From: Salmonella enterica subsp. enterica serovar Typhimurium str. LT2
GTDB taxonomy: Bacteria; Pseudomonadota; Gammaproteobacteria; Enterobacterales; Enterobacteriaceae
Direction: 5' to 3'
Length of the DNA stretch: 64,000 bases
Assembly (NCBI RefSeq): GCF_000006945.2
Contig: NC_003197.2
Location: 4,712,001 to 4,776,000, forward strand
The position numbers and the translations under genes were made by a program. This document shows, one piece after another, positions 1-10,021 of this stretch. Under the pieces are notes generated by a model. It searched no databases and was not told the DNA's origin. It saw only the letters and a program-made list of their open reading frames with translations. The first letter of the stretch is position 1. Each line of letters starts with the position of its first letter.

Positions 1-769
1 TGACCTGATAATCACGCAGCAGGGCAATACGCTCCGCCCATTTCTCTTTGGGTTCGCCCATAGAGACCCAAACATCGGTATAGATAAAATCCGCGCCTTT
101 TACGCCCGAGGCGATATCTTCGGTCAGGGTTATGGCGCCGCCGTTCTTTTTCGCCATGGCGCTGCACTCCGCCACTAACGCGGCTTGCGGCCAGCAGGCT
201 TTTGGCGCGACCAGACGGAGATCCAATCCTGTTAACGCGGCGGCTTCCAGCATGGAGTTACCCATGTTATTACGCGCGTCGCCGGCATAGACCAACGTCA
301 TCTCGTTAAAGGCTTTACCCGGCAGATGTTCCTGCATGGTAAGCAGATCCGCCAGTAATTGCGTTGGGTGATACTCATCGGTTAAACCGTTCCATACCGG
401 CACACCGGAATATTCAGCCAGCGTTTCGACGATCTCCTGGCCATATCCTCGATACTGAATACCGTCAAACATCCGGCCCAGGACGCGGGCAGTATCTTTG
501 ATGGACTCTTTATGGCCGATCTGGCTCCCGCTGGAACCCAGGTACGTCACGCGCGCCCCCTGATCGTATGCGGCAACTTCGAAAGAGCATCGTGTCCGGG
601 TCGAGTCTTTTTCGAAGATGAGCGCAATATTCTTACCCACCAGCTTTTGTTCTTCTTTACCGTTTTTCTTATCGGCTTTCAGTTTGGCGGCAAGCTGCAA
701 CAGAGCAGTGAGCTCGCTGGCGGTGAAATCAAGTAACTTTAAAAAAGGTTTTTGGTAAAACGTAGACAT
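1..769 (-). CDS. argI: Ornithine carbamoyltransferase ArgI (3' end cut by window edge)
   Basis: Catalyses carbamoyl phosphate + ornithine to citrulline in arginine biosynthesis, as a cytoplasmic trimer. The minus-strand frame opens at the ATG ending at 769 ([15 protein letters not shown]...) and stays open to the window edge, giving about 256 of the family's ~334 residues. The carbamoyl-phosphate loop STRTR is visible near residue 56 ([16 protein letters not shown]), followed by the HPTQ motif ([13 protein letters not shown]) near residue 134. A GAGGGA ribosome site precedes the start. Two ARG boxes overlap the upstream promoter region, so repression by ArgR with arginine is expected. The C-terminal ornithine-binding part lies outside the window. 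Assignment to argI rather than an arcB-type catabolic enzyme rests on the N-terminal sequence and the ARG boxes. Confidence 0.95.
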
Positions 770-796
770 ACTTCCCTCACATGGCTTAGGCCTCTC

Positions 797-836
797 ATTG
801 AATTAAAATTCACTTTATATGGATGATTATTCATTT
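797..836 (-). promoter_or_regulatory. Tandem ARG boxes (ArgR operator) upstream of argI
   Basis: Two 18-bp boxes fit the ArgR consensus. Box 1 (797-814) contains TGAATTAAAATTCA, a perfect half-site pair. Box 2 (819-836) contains TGGATGATTATTCA with one mismatch. Box centres are about 21-22 bp apart, the usual spacing for an ArgR hexamer. The boxes lie 28-67 bp upstream of the argI start and overlap a likely promoter read on the minus strand (TTGCAA near 841-836, TATAAA near 820-815). Confidence 0.85.
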
Positions 837-934
837 GCAACTCTGTTTGATAAAACTTTTCTCGATAAGGTGGAGGCAACGTCGGCGGTATGTGACAATA
901 AGAGTATCGGCAGGACATCTATGAGGAACGAGCT

Positions 935-1351
935 ATGGCAAACCCGGAATTACTGGAAGAGCAGCGTGAAGAAACGCGCTTAATTATTGAAGAGTTACTT
1001 GAGGACGGCAGCGATCCGGATGCGCTGTACACTATCGAGCATCACCTTTCCGCTGACGATTTCGAAACGTTGGAAAAAGCCGCGGTAGAAGCCTTTAAAC
1101 TCGGCTATGAAGTGACGGAGCCGGAAGAGCTGGAAGTGGAAGAGGGCGATACGGTTATTTGTTGCGACATCCTCAGCGAGTGCGCGTTGAACGCCGAACT
1201 CATCGACGCTCAGGTTGAGCAACTGATGAACCTGGCGGAAAAATATGATGTTGAATACGACGGCTGGGGAACCTATTTCGAAGACCCTAATGGCGAAGAG
1301 GGTGATGACGACGATTATGTCGATGAAGATGACGACGGCGTGCGTCACTAA
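935..1351 (+). CDS. rraB: Ribonuclease E inhibitor RraB
   Basis: RraB binds the C-terminal scaffold region of RNase E and dampens degradation of a subset of mRNAs. The 138-residue protein is strongly acidic, ending in an Asp/Glu-rich tail ([16 protein letters not shown]), as in E. coli RraB (YjgD). The start is set by the GAGG ribosome site at about 921 and by the family N-terminus [10 protein letters not shown]. It is transcribed divergently from argI across a ~165-bp gap holding the ARG boxes, and miaE follows after 11 bp, so the two genes are probably co-transcribed. Confidence 0.95.
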
Positions 1352-1362
1352 AGCTGCATAGT

Positions 1363-2175
1363 ATGACGGTACGGCAGCGTCTGCTGTCGTATTTTTTTAA
1401 CAGGTTACGTATGAATTACCCGCAAATACTCTCTCCGGTGCTTAATTTCCTGCATTGCCCGACGCCGCAGGCGTGGATTGTCCAGGCCCGCGATCCGCAA
1501 AATCTTCCTCTTCTGCTTACCGATCACCTGATCTGCGAACTGAAGGCTGCGCAAACCGCGTTGCTGTTGGTGCGTAAATATGTCGCCGATAAATCGGGCG
1601 CCGACGCGCTGCTCTCCTGGCTGCAACCTTACGAGGCGTTCGCGTTTCGTCAGGGGCCGGAGCCGGATTTTGTTGCCCTGCATAAACAGATTAGCAAAAG
1701 CGCCATGCCGCAAACTGATGACCCCTGGGGACGTCAGCTTATCGACCGTATGGTGTTATTGATTAAAGAGGAGTTGCACCATTTTTGGCAGGTACGCGAG
1801 GTCATGCAGGCCAGAAACATTCCTTATGTGAAAATCACCGCCAGCCGCTACGCGAAAGGAATGTTGAAAGCGGTACGCACGCACGAACCGCTCACCTTAA
1901 TTGATAAGCTGATTTGCGGGGCGTATATCGAAGCCCGCTCCTGCGAACGTTTTGCCGCTCTGGCGCCCTGGCTGGATGAGGATTTACAGACGTTTTATCT
2001 CTCGCTTCTGCGCTCCGAAGCACGGCATTATCAGGATTACCTGGCGCTGGCGCAGCAGATTTCCGCCGAGGACATTTCTGCGCGCGTGCGCTATTTTGGC
2101 GAGGTAGAAGCTGACCTTATCTTGTCGCCAGACCGCGAGTTTCGTTTTCATAGCGGCGTGCCAGCCGCCGGATAA
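1363..2175 (+). CDS. miaE: tRNA-(ms2io6A37) hydroxylase MiaE
   Basis: Non-haem diiron monooxygenase that hydroxylates the isopentenyl group of ms2i6A37 to ms2io6A in tRNAs reading UNN codons. It is present in Salmonella and absent from E. coli K-12, which supports the genus call. Iron ligands of the ferritin-like fold are visible: E in CELKAAQ, E-E-x-x-H in IKEELHHF, E in YIEARSCER and E-x-x-H in SEARHYQ. The length of 270 aa from 1363 is the one usually annotated. A second in-frame ATG at 1411 (MNYPQIL...) has a better AGG site in front, so the shorter 254-aa form is possible. It lies 11 bp after rraB. Confidence 0.93.
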   Translation: MTVRQRLLSYFFNRLRMNYPQILSPVLNFLHCPTPQAWIVQARDPQNLPLLLTDHLICELKAAQTALLLVRKYVADKSGADALLSWLQPYEAFAFRQGPEPDFVALHKQISKSAMPQTDDPWGRQLIDRMVLLIKEELHHFWQVREVMQARNIPYVKITASRYAKGMLKAVRTHEPLTLIDKLICGAYIEARSCERFAALAPWLDEDLQTFYLSLLRSEARHYQDYLALAQQISAEDISARVRYFGEVEADLILSPDREFRFHSGVPAAG

Positions 2176-2207
2176 AGGGTAAAATTAAAGATTAGCGTTT
2201 TTATCTT

Positions 2208-2279
2208 TTACGCTGTCGCCACCTGCGTGGTCATCCGCCCGACATCAAACTGCTGGCGAGCAGAAAAAGTCATTTTCAT
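2208..2279 (-). CDS. Possible 23-aa small protein
   Basis: A short minus-strand frame (MKMTFSARQQFDVGRMTTQ + VATA) with an AGGA site 8 nt before the ATG. It lies downstream of the DUF3617 gene and just after a GC-rich hairpin at 2300-2317. No family is recognised. With a frame this short, the evidence is only the start context and the lack of any other explanation for the stretch 2176-2408. Confidence 0.25.
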   Translation of the reverse strand: MKMTFSARQQFDVGRMTTQVATA

Positions 2280-2299
2280 GATATTCTGTCCTGAGTAAA

Positions 2300-2317
2300 G
2301 CCTGCCCTGCGGCAGGC
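2300..2317 (-). terminator. GC-rich hairpin
   Basis: Perfect 7-bp stem GCCTGCC / GGCAGGC with a 4-nt loop. On the minus strand it is preceded by TTTTT and followed by TTTA, so it could end the DUF3617 transcript 110 bp upstream. The T-tract is weak. Confidence 0.4.
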
Positions 2318-2408
2318 AAAAAGAACTCACTCAGTGTTATATTCCCGAAAGGTGACCGTGAACAATGCCATTTTTGCATCATCACTACGGGTTCTTGTGT
2401 TGAAATAC

Positions 2409-2897
2409 TTACTGTTTCACGCCTTTTGACGCTTCAGAGCAGGTCTTGCCAACAAAGGTTTGTTTAATTTTGTTGATGGAGGTTGTTTTATTACCTCCTG
2501 CATCGACATCCGATTTCATGGTCATCGCAAATTCTGTATCGCTTATTTTCGTCGTTTCTACAATAGAGTGCGATTTGACATCAGGATTATTACAGACAGT
2601 CTCATTGATCAGTTTGGTATCCGTACTTTCTACAAATGTTGTCGTGCAACCGCCTGCACTGGTAGAAAAACCCTTCACCATTTTTTTAGAATCTTCAGAC
2701 ATTTTAGGGGTATAACACATAAGCGTCGCTATGCCCGAATTTTTTTCATCCATTAATACTTCTTTTGTATCTGGATTGATGGTGCGCATTTCTATATTTT
2801 CCATTTTCCATTCGCCGGGCTGTATATCTAATGCATATACATTAGAGATACTAATAAACATAGCGGGGAAAACAATTGCTGATAATAGGCGTTTCAT
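2409..2897 (-). CDS. DUF3617-family secreted protein
   Basis: 162 residues with a clear Sec signal peptide (MKRLLSAIVFPAMFISISNVYA, likely cleaved after residue 22), followed by the family pattern 'IQPGEWKMENIEM' (GxWxxxxxM). Four cysteines after cleavage (MCYTP, GGCTT, VCNNP, TCSEA) suggest disulfides in the periplasm. It is monocistronic on the minus strand between miaE and yjgM, and more AT-rich than its neighbours. The biochemical role of DUF3617 is unknown to me; the family assignment is from memory of its N-terminal pattern. Confidence 0.7.
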   Translation of the reverse strand: MKRLLSAIVFPAMFISISNVYALDIQPGEWKMENIEMRTINPDTKEVLMDEKNSGIATLMCYTPKMSEDSKKMVKGFSTSAGGCTTTFVESTDTKLINETVCNNPDVKSHSIVETTKISDTEFAMTMKSDVDAGGNKTTSINKIKQTFVGKTCSEASKGVKQ

Positions 2898-3003
2898 TTA
2901 TAACTTCCTTGAATAATAAGTGATTCCCGGATAACAGGATGTTTCCGGGATTATTTATATCAGCAAAAATAATACCTGGCGAGGATAAATAAACGCCTGG
3001 TTT

Positions 3004-3507
3004 TCAGAGATCCTTTAACATCCTCACTTCGCAATCGACATGTCCGGTGCAGCCGAGCGGTTCGCTAATATGTTCAAATCCTAAACGTTCGTATAGCGCA
3101 ATCGCCTCGCGTAAAAAAGCCGTTGTTTCCAGATAGCAGCGTTTAAAACCCTGTTCACGGGCATGATCCAGCGCCATCAGCGCCAGCTTTTTCGCCAGCC
3201 CCTGGCCACGAATCACCGGTAAAAAATACATTTTTTGCAGTTCACAAATGTCTGGTTCGCTACAGGATAACGGCGCCACGCCGCCGCCGCCCACCACACA
3301 ACCGTTTTGCTCTACCACCCAGTAGGCCGCGCCCGGTTGGCTATAAACCTGATACAGTTCATCCAGATTGGGGTCGGCAACGGTATAACCTTTATCGGCG
3401 GTAAGTCCGTATTCCGCTGAAACCTGACGGATGACACGGGCAATAGCGGCATTGTCGGCGGTAGTGATTCGGCGCACCGTGAGCGTTGGCGAGGCGACAT
3501 TATTCAT
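3004..3507 (-). CDS. yjgM: GNAT-family N-acetyltransferase YjgM
   Basis: 167-residue acetyl-CoA-dependent N-acetyltransferase of the Gcn5-related fold. The acetyl-CoA pyrophosphate loop is RGQGLAKKL (motif A, about residue 110), preceded by the beta-bulge strand [14 protein letters not shown]. The C-terminal part (YERLGFEHI) is also typical. The ATG at 3507 is chosen over an upstream TTG because the product then matches the 167-aa enteric homologue. It lies beside yjgN, as in E. coli, but in opposite orientation. The substrate is not readable from sequence. Confidence 0.88.
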
Positions 3508-3701
3508 AATATGGCTCAATTTTTAAAATTTATTTATAGATTACTTTAATACCACCGTCTTGAGTTACGCGCAAGGAGATCCTGAATCAGACAAAATAAA
3601 AGGCGGAAAAATTAAACAAAAATAGTATCGTAGTCAAATCAGTAACAGTTTACTGGTTTTTATTATTAATTCTAATAGATTGTAATTCAGGGATATGATT
3701 C

Positions 3702-4889
3702 ATGAATAACGTTATCAGTAGTAAAGATAACCATAATCACACGTTGGTGTTTACAGGCAAGGGCGGAAAGTATTTTGTTATTTGCCTTGTGAATTTCTTG
3801 TTGACGTGTATCACGTTGGGAATCTATGCGCCGTGGGCGATGGTGAAATGTCGACGTTATATTTATACTAACATGACGCTAAACAATCAGCCTTTTGCTT
3901 ACAAAGCCACGGGCGGCGCATTATTTATTAGTGTGTTGTTAGTTTTTATTATTTATATTGTTAGCCTCTCTCTTATTGAACACGGTCATCCCGGTCTCGG
4001 TTTTACGCTATTCGGCTTATTAATTGCGATTATTCCTTTTATGGCGGTGAAAGGATTACAGTATCAGGCGATGATGACTTCGCTTAATGGCGTACATTTT
4101 GGATTCCAGTGTTCCATGCGGCGCGCCTGGTGGTACATGTTCGCTCTTCCTGTACTCCTGATGGTGGCGCTTTATATTGTTCTTTATATTATCTCACTGG
4201 TAACCATCGCCGTCGGCGGTTTAGTGTTCAGTATCGTTTTTCTCGGTTTGCTGGCTATTATTGGGATAGGGGTCATTAACGGTATTACCTACAGCAAATG
4301 GATGACCTTGTTTGGTAATGGCGCAAACTTTGGCATTCATCGTTTCTCGATTCAGGTTAATGTTAAAACGTGCATCAGAGGGTGCGTGTTGGCAATGTTG
4401 ACCCTTTTCCCTTTTGCTGTCGTGATTGGTTATCTAATCGCGCCGGTGTTCACCGACATGATTCTTTTGAGTATGATGGGGAATGCGCAGGCAGGAGGGG
4501 CGCTTATTCTGCAATATTATGGCCAGATAATGGCATGTTATTTCCTCTATTTTCTCGCGATTATTGTGGTAACCAGTTACTTATATGTGGCGTTACGCAA
4601 CCTGTTTTTAAACAATTTGTCACTGGCGAACGATTCGATTCGTTTTCATTCCTCTGTCACTGCACACGGTATGCTGTGGCGGTTACTGGTGGTGTTTGTG
4701 ATTTCCGGCGTGACCTTAGGGCTGGCTTATCCGTGGTTGAAAATTTGGCTGGTGAGCTGGCTGGCGCAGAATACACAGGTCCAGGGCGATCTGGATTCGC
4801 TTGAGTTAACCAATGATGAGAAGCCGCTGGAAAACAGCCCGCTAATGTGGATTTCTCGTGGCATTATGCCTTACTTCCCGTTTATCTGA
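3702..4889 (+). CDS. yjgN: DUF898 inner-membrane protein YjgN
   Basis: 395-residue polytopic membrane protein of the YjgN/DUF898 family. Roughly eight to ten hydrophobic segments run through it (for example YFVICLVNFLLTCITLGIY, LFISVLLVFIIYIVSL, YMFALPVLLMVALYIVLYI), with the repeated family pattern 'TLGIYAPWAMVKCRRY' near residue 45 and 'TLGLAYPWLKIW' near residue 340. It is divergent from yjgM and convergent with valS, and is followed by a strong hairpin at 4898-4917. Function unknown. Confidence 0.88.
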   Translation: MNNVISSKDNHNHTLVFTGKGGKYFVICLVNFLLTCITLGIYAPWAMVKCRRYIYTNMTLNNQPFAYKATGGALFISVLLVFIIYIVSLSLIEHGHPGLGFTLFGLLIAIIPFMAVKGLQYQAMMTSLNGVHFGFQCSMRRAWWYMFALPVLLMVALYIVLYIISLVTIAVGGLVFSIVFLGLLAIIGIGVINGITYSKWMTLFGNGANFGIHRFSIQVNVKTCIRGCVLAMLTLFPFAVVIGYLIAPVFTDMILLSMMGNAQAGGALILQYYGQIMACYFLYFLAIIVVTSYLYVALRNLFLNNLSLANDSIRFHSSVTAHGMLWRLLVVFVISGVTLGLAYPWLKIWLVSWLAQNTQVQGDLDSLELTNDEKPLENSPLMWISRGIMPYFPFI

Positions 4890-4897
4890 TGTAAAAA

Positions 4898-4917
4898 GGC
4901 CGACGTTTACGTCGGCC
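4898..4917 (-). terminator. Intrinsic terminator for valS, also shielding yjgN
   Basis: GGCCGACGT / ACGTCGGCC stem with a 2-nt loop. Read on the minus strand it is followed by TTTTT, the better orientation (end of the valS transcript). On the plus strand it sits 9 bp after the yjgN stop. Confidence 0.75.
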
Positions 4918-4929
4918 CATAATTCATGT

Positions 4930-5027
4930 TGTCGGATGGCGGCGTGAATGCCTTATCCGGCCTACCGATCGCGCCATGTCAATAAGCGAACGTGTAGGCC
5001 TGGTAAGCGAAGCGCCATCAGGCTTTC
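4930..5027. repeat. BIME (paired REP elements)
   Basis: Two head-to-head REP units between the convergent genes yjgN and valS: GTCGGATGGCGGCGTGAATG...CCGGCCTAC (about 4934-4965) and GTAGGCCTGGTAAGCG...GCCATCAGGC (about 4994-5025). These are typical enteric extragenic palindromes that fold as mRNA 3' stabilisers. Confidence 0.8.
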
Positions 5028-5030
5028 AGA

Positions 5031-7886
5031 TTACAGCGCGCTAATAACCGCCTGCTGCTCAATCAGTTTCGCTTTGGCTTCTGCGTAACCGTCCAGCTTC
5101 TCACGCTCTTTGGCAATCACCGCTTCCGGCGCACGGGCGACGAAACCTTCGTTGGACAGTTTGCCTTCGATACGGGCAATCTCGCCTTCGATTTTCGCCA
5201 CTTCTTTCGCCAGACGCGCCAGCTCATCGTCTTTGTTGATGAGGCCTGCCATCGGGATCAGCAGTTCGGCGCCGTCGATGATTTTGGTCACGGAAACCGG
5301 ACCTTTGTCATCGGCTGGCAGCACGGTGATGCTTTCCAGACGCGCCAGGGTTTGCAGGAAGCTACGGTTGTCGTTAACACGACGAACGGCTTCTTCACTA
5401 CAGCCGCGCAGCAGCAGTTCCAGCGGTTTGCCCGGGGCGATGTTCATTTCCGCACGAATGTTACGTACCGCGACGATCGCCTGCTTCAGCCACTCGGTAT
5501 CGGCCAGCGCGGCTTCATCCACCTGTGCGGCGTTATATTCCGGGAACGGCTGCAGCATAATGGTATCGGCGGTAATGCCACAGATAACCTTCACGCGCTG
5601 CCAGATGGTTTCGGTGATGAACGGAATGATCGGATGCGCCAGGCGCAGCAGACCTTCCAGTACGGTGACCAGCGTATGGCGGGTGCCACGCAGTTCAGAC
5701 TCGGAACCCCCGGTCATTACCGGCTTGGTCAGCTCCAGATACCAGTCGCAGAACTGGTTCCAGGTGAACTCGTACAGGATGCCCGCGGCGATATCGAAGC
5801 GGAAGCTGTCCAGCGCGTCGCGGTACGCTTTAACGGTCTGGTTGAATTCCGCCAGGATCCAACGGTCAGCCAGCGACAGCGTCATTTCGCCGCCGTTGAA
5901 GCCGCAATCCTGCTCTTCGGTGTTCATCAGCACAAAGCGGCTGGCGTTCCACAGCTTGTTACAGAAGTTACGGTAACCTTCCAGACGCTTCATATCCCAG
6001 TTGATGTCGCGGCCGGTCGAGGCCAGCGCCGCCAGGGTAAAGCGCAGGGCGTCGGTGCCGTGCGGCTCAATGCCGTTCGGGAACTGCTTCTCGGTACGCT
6101 TGCGAATTTTCTCCGCCATCTGCGGCTGCATCATGTTGCCGGTGCGTTTTTCCAGCAGTTCCGGCAGGGAGATGCCGTCCACCATATCCAGCGGGTCGAT
6201 AACGTTACCCTTGGATTTGGACATCTTCTGGCCTTCGTCGTCGCGAATCAGACCGGTCATGTAGACGGTATGGAACGGCACCTGCGGCTTGCCGTTTTCA
6301 TCTTTGATGAAGTGCATGGTCATCATGATCATGCGGGCAATCCAGAAGAAGATGATATCGAAGCCGGACACCATCACGCTGGTGGGGTGGAACTGACGCA
6401 GGGCGTCGGTGTTTTCCGGCCAGCCGAGGGTGGAGAAAGTCCACAGCGCGGAGGAGAACCAGGTATCGAGAACGTCTTCGTCCTGACGAAGCGCAACGTC
6501 GGCGCCGAGGTTATTTTCCTGACGCACTTCGTCTTCGGTACGGCCAACGTAGACGTTGCCGTCGTTGTCATACCATGCCGGGATACGGTGACCCCACCAC
6601 AGCTGACGAGAGATACACCAGTCCTGAATATCGCGCATCCAGGAGAAGTACATGTTTTCGTACTGCTTCGGCACGAACTGAATGTCGCCGTTCTCAACCG
6701 CTTCCACCGCCGGTTTCGCCAGCACGTCAGCACGGACGTACCACTGGTCGGTCAGCATCGGTTCGATAACCACGCCGCCACGGTCGCCGTAAGGGACAGT
6801 CAGATCGTGCGGTTTAATTTCTTCCAGCAGGCCCAGCGCGTCAACGGCAGCAACGACTGCTTTACGGGCAGCAAAGCGTTCCAGCTTCTGGAACTCAGCC
6901 GGAATCTCGCTGGAATAAACGTCAGACTCTTCACCTTTGGTATCGAACACTTCCGCGCTTTCGCGGATGTCGCCGTCAAAGGTCAGGATGTTGATCATCG
7001 GCAGGGCATGACGTTTCCCGACCTCATAGTCGTTAAAGTCGTGCGCCGGGGTGATCTTCACGCAGCCGGTGCCTTTTTCCATATCGGCGTGTTCGTCGCC
7101 AACAATCGGAATGCGGCGGTTAACCAGCGGCAGAATAACGAATTTACCGATAAGACTCTGGTAGCGCGGATCTTCCGGGTTCACGGCCACGCCGGTATCG
7201 CCGAGAATAGTTTCCGGGCGGGTGGTGGCGACAACCAGATAATCTTTACCGTCTGCGGTTTTCGCGCCGTCGGCCAGCGGATAGCGGATGTGCCACATCG
7301 AGCCTTTGGACTCGCGGTTTTCCACTTCCAGGTCAGAGATGGCGGTGCGCAGTTTCGGGTCCCAGTTCACCAGGCGTTTGCCACGGTAAATCAGGTCTTC
7401 TTTGTACAGGCGAACAAAGACTTCTTTCACGGCATTGGAAAGGCCTTCGTCCATGGTGAAGCGCTCGCGCTCCCAGTCAACGGAGTTGCCGAGACGGCGC
7501 ATTTGGCGGGTAATGGTGCCGCCGGATTCCGCTTTCCACTGCCAGATTTTGTCGATAAACGCATCGCGGCCGTAGTCGTGACGGGTTTTACCTTCTTCAG
7601 CGGCAATCTTGCGCTCAACCACCATCTGGGTGGCGATCCCGGCGTGGTCGGTGCCGACCTGCCACAGGGTGTTTTTACCCTGCATACGCTGGTAACGGAT
7701 CATGGTATCCATGATGGTTTGCTGGAAAGCATGTCCCATATGCAAACTGCCGGTGACGTTCGGCGGCGGGATCATGATGCAGAAGGACTCTTTGCTTTCG
7801 TCGCCGTTAGGCTTGAAATAGCCCTGCTTTTCCCAGTGCTCGTAAAGCGGCTGTTCGATATCTTGGGGGTTATATGTCTTTTCCAT
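5031..7886 (-). CDS. valS: Valyl-tRNA synthetase
   Basis: Class I aminoacyl-tRNA synthetase charging tRNA-Val. 951 residues, full length for the enteric enzyme. The ATP-binding HIGH motif appears as HMGH (residues 48-51, within [15 protein letters not shown]) and KMSKS at about 554-558 ([11 protein letters not shown]). The editing domain lies between them ([18 protein letters not shown]). The C-terminal ~70 residues form the tRNA-binding coiled coil ([19 protein letters not shown]). The ATG shares one base with the holC stop (TAATG), so translation is coupled. It is the last gene of a pepA-holC-valS transcript ending at the hairpin near 4900. Confidence 0.98.
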
Positions 7887-8329
7887 TATTTCCAGGTTGC
7901 CGTATTCAGGTTAAAACCAGCCACGCGGTAGGCTTTGTAGCGTTCGCGCGCCAGTTGTTTCAAAGTTTCTTCGTAAGGGACGAAGTCTACCACTTCTGTG
8001 AAAGCGGTGGCAAAATCTGCAAAGCTTGTACGCAGGCTGATTAAAATATCGCGCGGGCTGCTGTTGCGTTTTTGCGGCCAGGCGATTTCAACCGGCGCGC
8101 CGCCGCGTGGGCCTTCGCCTGCCAGATTGTGCGGGACAAAACTTTCCGCCGGTCTTGCCCACAGCGCTTCATCCAGCCGAATGGCCTGCTTCTCATCTTC
8201 GCAGGCGATCAGCACGCGCTTGCCCGCGCGCCAACGTTCTGCGGCAATTTCACACACCAGTTGTTCAACGGCGCTTAAACCGTTGACGGTGGTGTCATTA
8301 TCCAGAAGATAGAACGTCGCATTTTTCAT
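7886..8329 (-). CDS. holC: DNA polymerase III chi subunit HolC
   Basis: 147-residue chi subunit of the clamp-loader complex; it bridges psi (HolD) and single-strand binding protein on the lagging strand. The sequence [17 protein letters not shown] to [12 protein letters not shown] matches enteric HolC over its length. The start at 8329 is chosen on that length. The frame extends upstream to 8410 with another ATG at about 8368, but that extension runs into REP sequence and is unlikely to be translated. Its TAA overlaps the valS ATG by one base. Confidence 0.96.
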
Positions 8330-8378
8330 ATATGGGGCTTCTTGTGGTGGATTTAAATGCGTTGTCATGATGCCTCCC

Positions 8379-8452
8379 GTAGGCCGGATAAGCGCAGCGC
8401 CATCCGGCAAAACGCCTGATGGCGGCGCTAATGCGCCTTATCAGGCCTACGG
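8379..8452. repeat. BIME (paired REP elements)
   Basis: REP units GTAGGCCGGATAAGCGCAGC... (8379-8409) and its inverted partner GCCTGATGGCGGCG...CAGGCCTAC (8414-8450) fill the pepA-holC gap. They may fold in the polycistronic mRNA and partly uncouple holC-valS from pepA. Confidence 0.85.
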
Positions 8453-8465
8453 GGTAATCTCAAAC

Positions 8466-9977
8466 TTACTCTTCGCCGTTAAAGCCCGCACGATTGAGCA
8501 GGAACTGCGACAGCAGCGCTACCGGACGACCCGTCGCGCCTTTCGCTTTGCCGGAACGCCAGGCGGTACCGGCGATATCCAGGTGCGCCCAGTTGTACTT
8601 ACGGGTAAAGCGCGACAGGAAGCAGCCCGCGGTGATAGCGCCGCCAGGACGACCACCAATGTTCGCCATATCCGCAAAGTTGGACTCCAGTTGTTCCTGG
8701 AACTCATCGCCCAGCGGCAGACGCCACGCGCGGTCGCCCGCTTGCTCGGACGCGCCGATCAGTTCATGCGCCAGCGGGTTATGGTTCGACATCAGACCGG
8801 TAATGTGATGGCCCAGCGCAATCACGCAGGCGCCGGTTAGCGTCGCGACGTCAATGACCGCTTCCGGTTCGAAGCGCTCAACGTAGGTCAGCACGTCGCA
8901 CAAAACCAGACGGCCTTCGGCATCGGTATTCAGCACTTCAACCGTCTGACCGGACATGGTGGTCAGCACGTCGCCCGGACGATACGCGCGTCCGCCCGGC
9001 ATGTTTTCACAGCCCGCCAGTACGCCGATAACGTTAATCGGAAGCTGAAGCTCGGCGACCATACGCATCACGCCGTAAACCGCCGCCGCGCCGCACATGT
9101 CGTACTTCATCTCGTCCATCCCTTCAGATGGCTTGATGGAGATGCCGCCGGAGTCGAAGGTCAGGCCCTTACCCACCAGCACGATCGGGCGCGCGTCTTC
9201 GGACGGATTGCCCTTGTACTCAATCACCGACATCAGCGATTCATTCTGCGAACCGTGGCCGACCGCCAGATAAGCGTTCATACCCAGTTCGCGCATTTGC
9301 TGTTCGCCGATCACGCGGGTAATGACATTTTTGCTGTAGCTGTCGGCCAACTGGCGCGCCTGTGACGCCAGGTAGGCGGCGTTACAGATATTGGGCGGCA
9401 TGTTGCCGAGATCTTTCGCAGCCTTAATCCCGGCGGCGATGGCCAGACCGTGCTGAATGGCGCGTTCGCCGCTGGTGAGCTCACGGCGGGTCGGCACATT
9501 AAAGACCATCTTACGTAGCGGGCGGCGCGGCTCGCTCTTGTTGGTCTTGAGTTGATCAAAGCTATAAAGCGTCTCTTTGGCCGTTTCGACGGCCTGACGC
9601 ACTTTCCAGTAGTTGTTGCGGCCTTTGACGTGCAGTTCGGTCAGGAAACAGACGGCTTCCATCGAACCGGTATCATTCAGAGTATTTATCGTTTTCTGAA
9701 TAACCTGCTTATACTGACGTTCATCAAGCTCGCGCTCTTTGCCGCAACCAATGAGGAGGATTCGCTCGGAAAGAACGTTAGGAACATGGTGCAGCAACAG
9801 AGTCTGCCCCGGTTTTCCTTCCAGTTCGCCGCGACGCAGCAATGCGCTGATGTATCCGTCGCTAATTTTGTCGAGCTGTTCTGCAATCGGAGAAAGGCGA
9901 CGCGGTTCAAAGACGCCCACGACAATGCAGGCACTCCGCTGTTTCTCCGGGCTACCGCTTTTTACACTGAACTCCAT
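8466..9977 (-). CDS. pepA: Leucyl aminopeptidase PepA (XerA / CarP)
   Basis: M17 zinc (manganese) aminopeptidase, hexameric. It also acts as a DNA-binding accessory protein in Xer recombination and carAB regulation. 503 residues, the usual length. The metal and catalytic signatures are VGKGLTFDSGGISIKP (first Lys ~270, Asp ~275, catalytic Lys ~282) and the family signature NTDAEGRLVL (about 350-359, Asp/Glu ligands and the bicarbonate-binding Arg). It is first in the leftward pepA-holC-valS group and divergent from lptF across a 394-bp gap containing an ERIC element. Confidence 0.97.
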   Translation of the reverse strand: MEFSVKSGSPEKQRSACIVVGVFEPRRLSPIAEQLDKISDGYISALLRRGELEGKPGQTLLLHHVPNVLSERILLIGCGKERELDERQYKQVIQKTINTLNDTGSMEAVCFLTELHVKGRNNYWKVRQAVETAKETLYSFDQLKTNKSEPRRPLRKMVFNVPTRRELTSGERAIQHGLAIAAGIKAAKDLGNMPPNICNAAYLASQARQLADSYSKNVITRVIGEQQMRELGMNAYLAVGHGSQNESLMSVIEYKGNPSEDARPIVLVGKGLTFDSGGISIKPSEGMDEMKYDMCGAAAVYGVMRMVAELQLPINVIGVLAGCENMPGGRAYRPGDVLTTMSGQTVEVLNTDAEGRLVLCDVLTYVERFEPEAVIDVATLTGACVIALGHHITGLMSNHNPLAHELIGASEQAGDRAWRLPLGDEFQEQLESNFADMANIGGRPGGAITAGCFLSRFTRKYNWAHLDIAGTAWRSGKAKGATGRPVALLSQFLLNRAGFNGEE

Positions 9978-10021
9978 GCACTATGCTCCTGAATCTTAAA
10001 GACAACAGTGGTGGCTACAGC

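Noticed and set aside
995..1348. 117-codon minus-strand frame opposite rraB
   Set aside because: Shadow of the acidic RraB codons; the real gene is certain.
5352..7931. 859-codon plus-strand open frame
   Set aside because: Antisense to valS in a GC-rich region; composition is an His/Arg/Val-rich mirror of the real gene with no domain.
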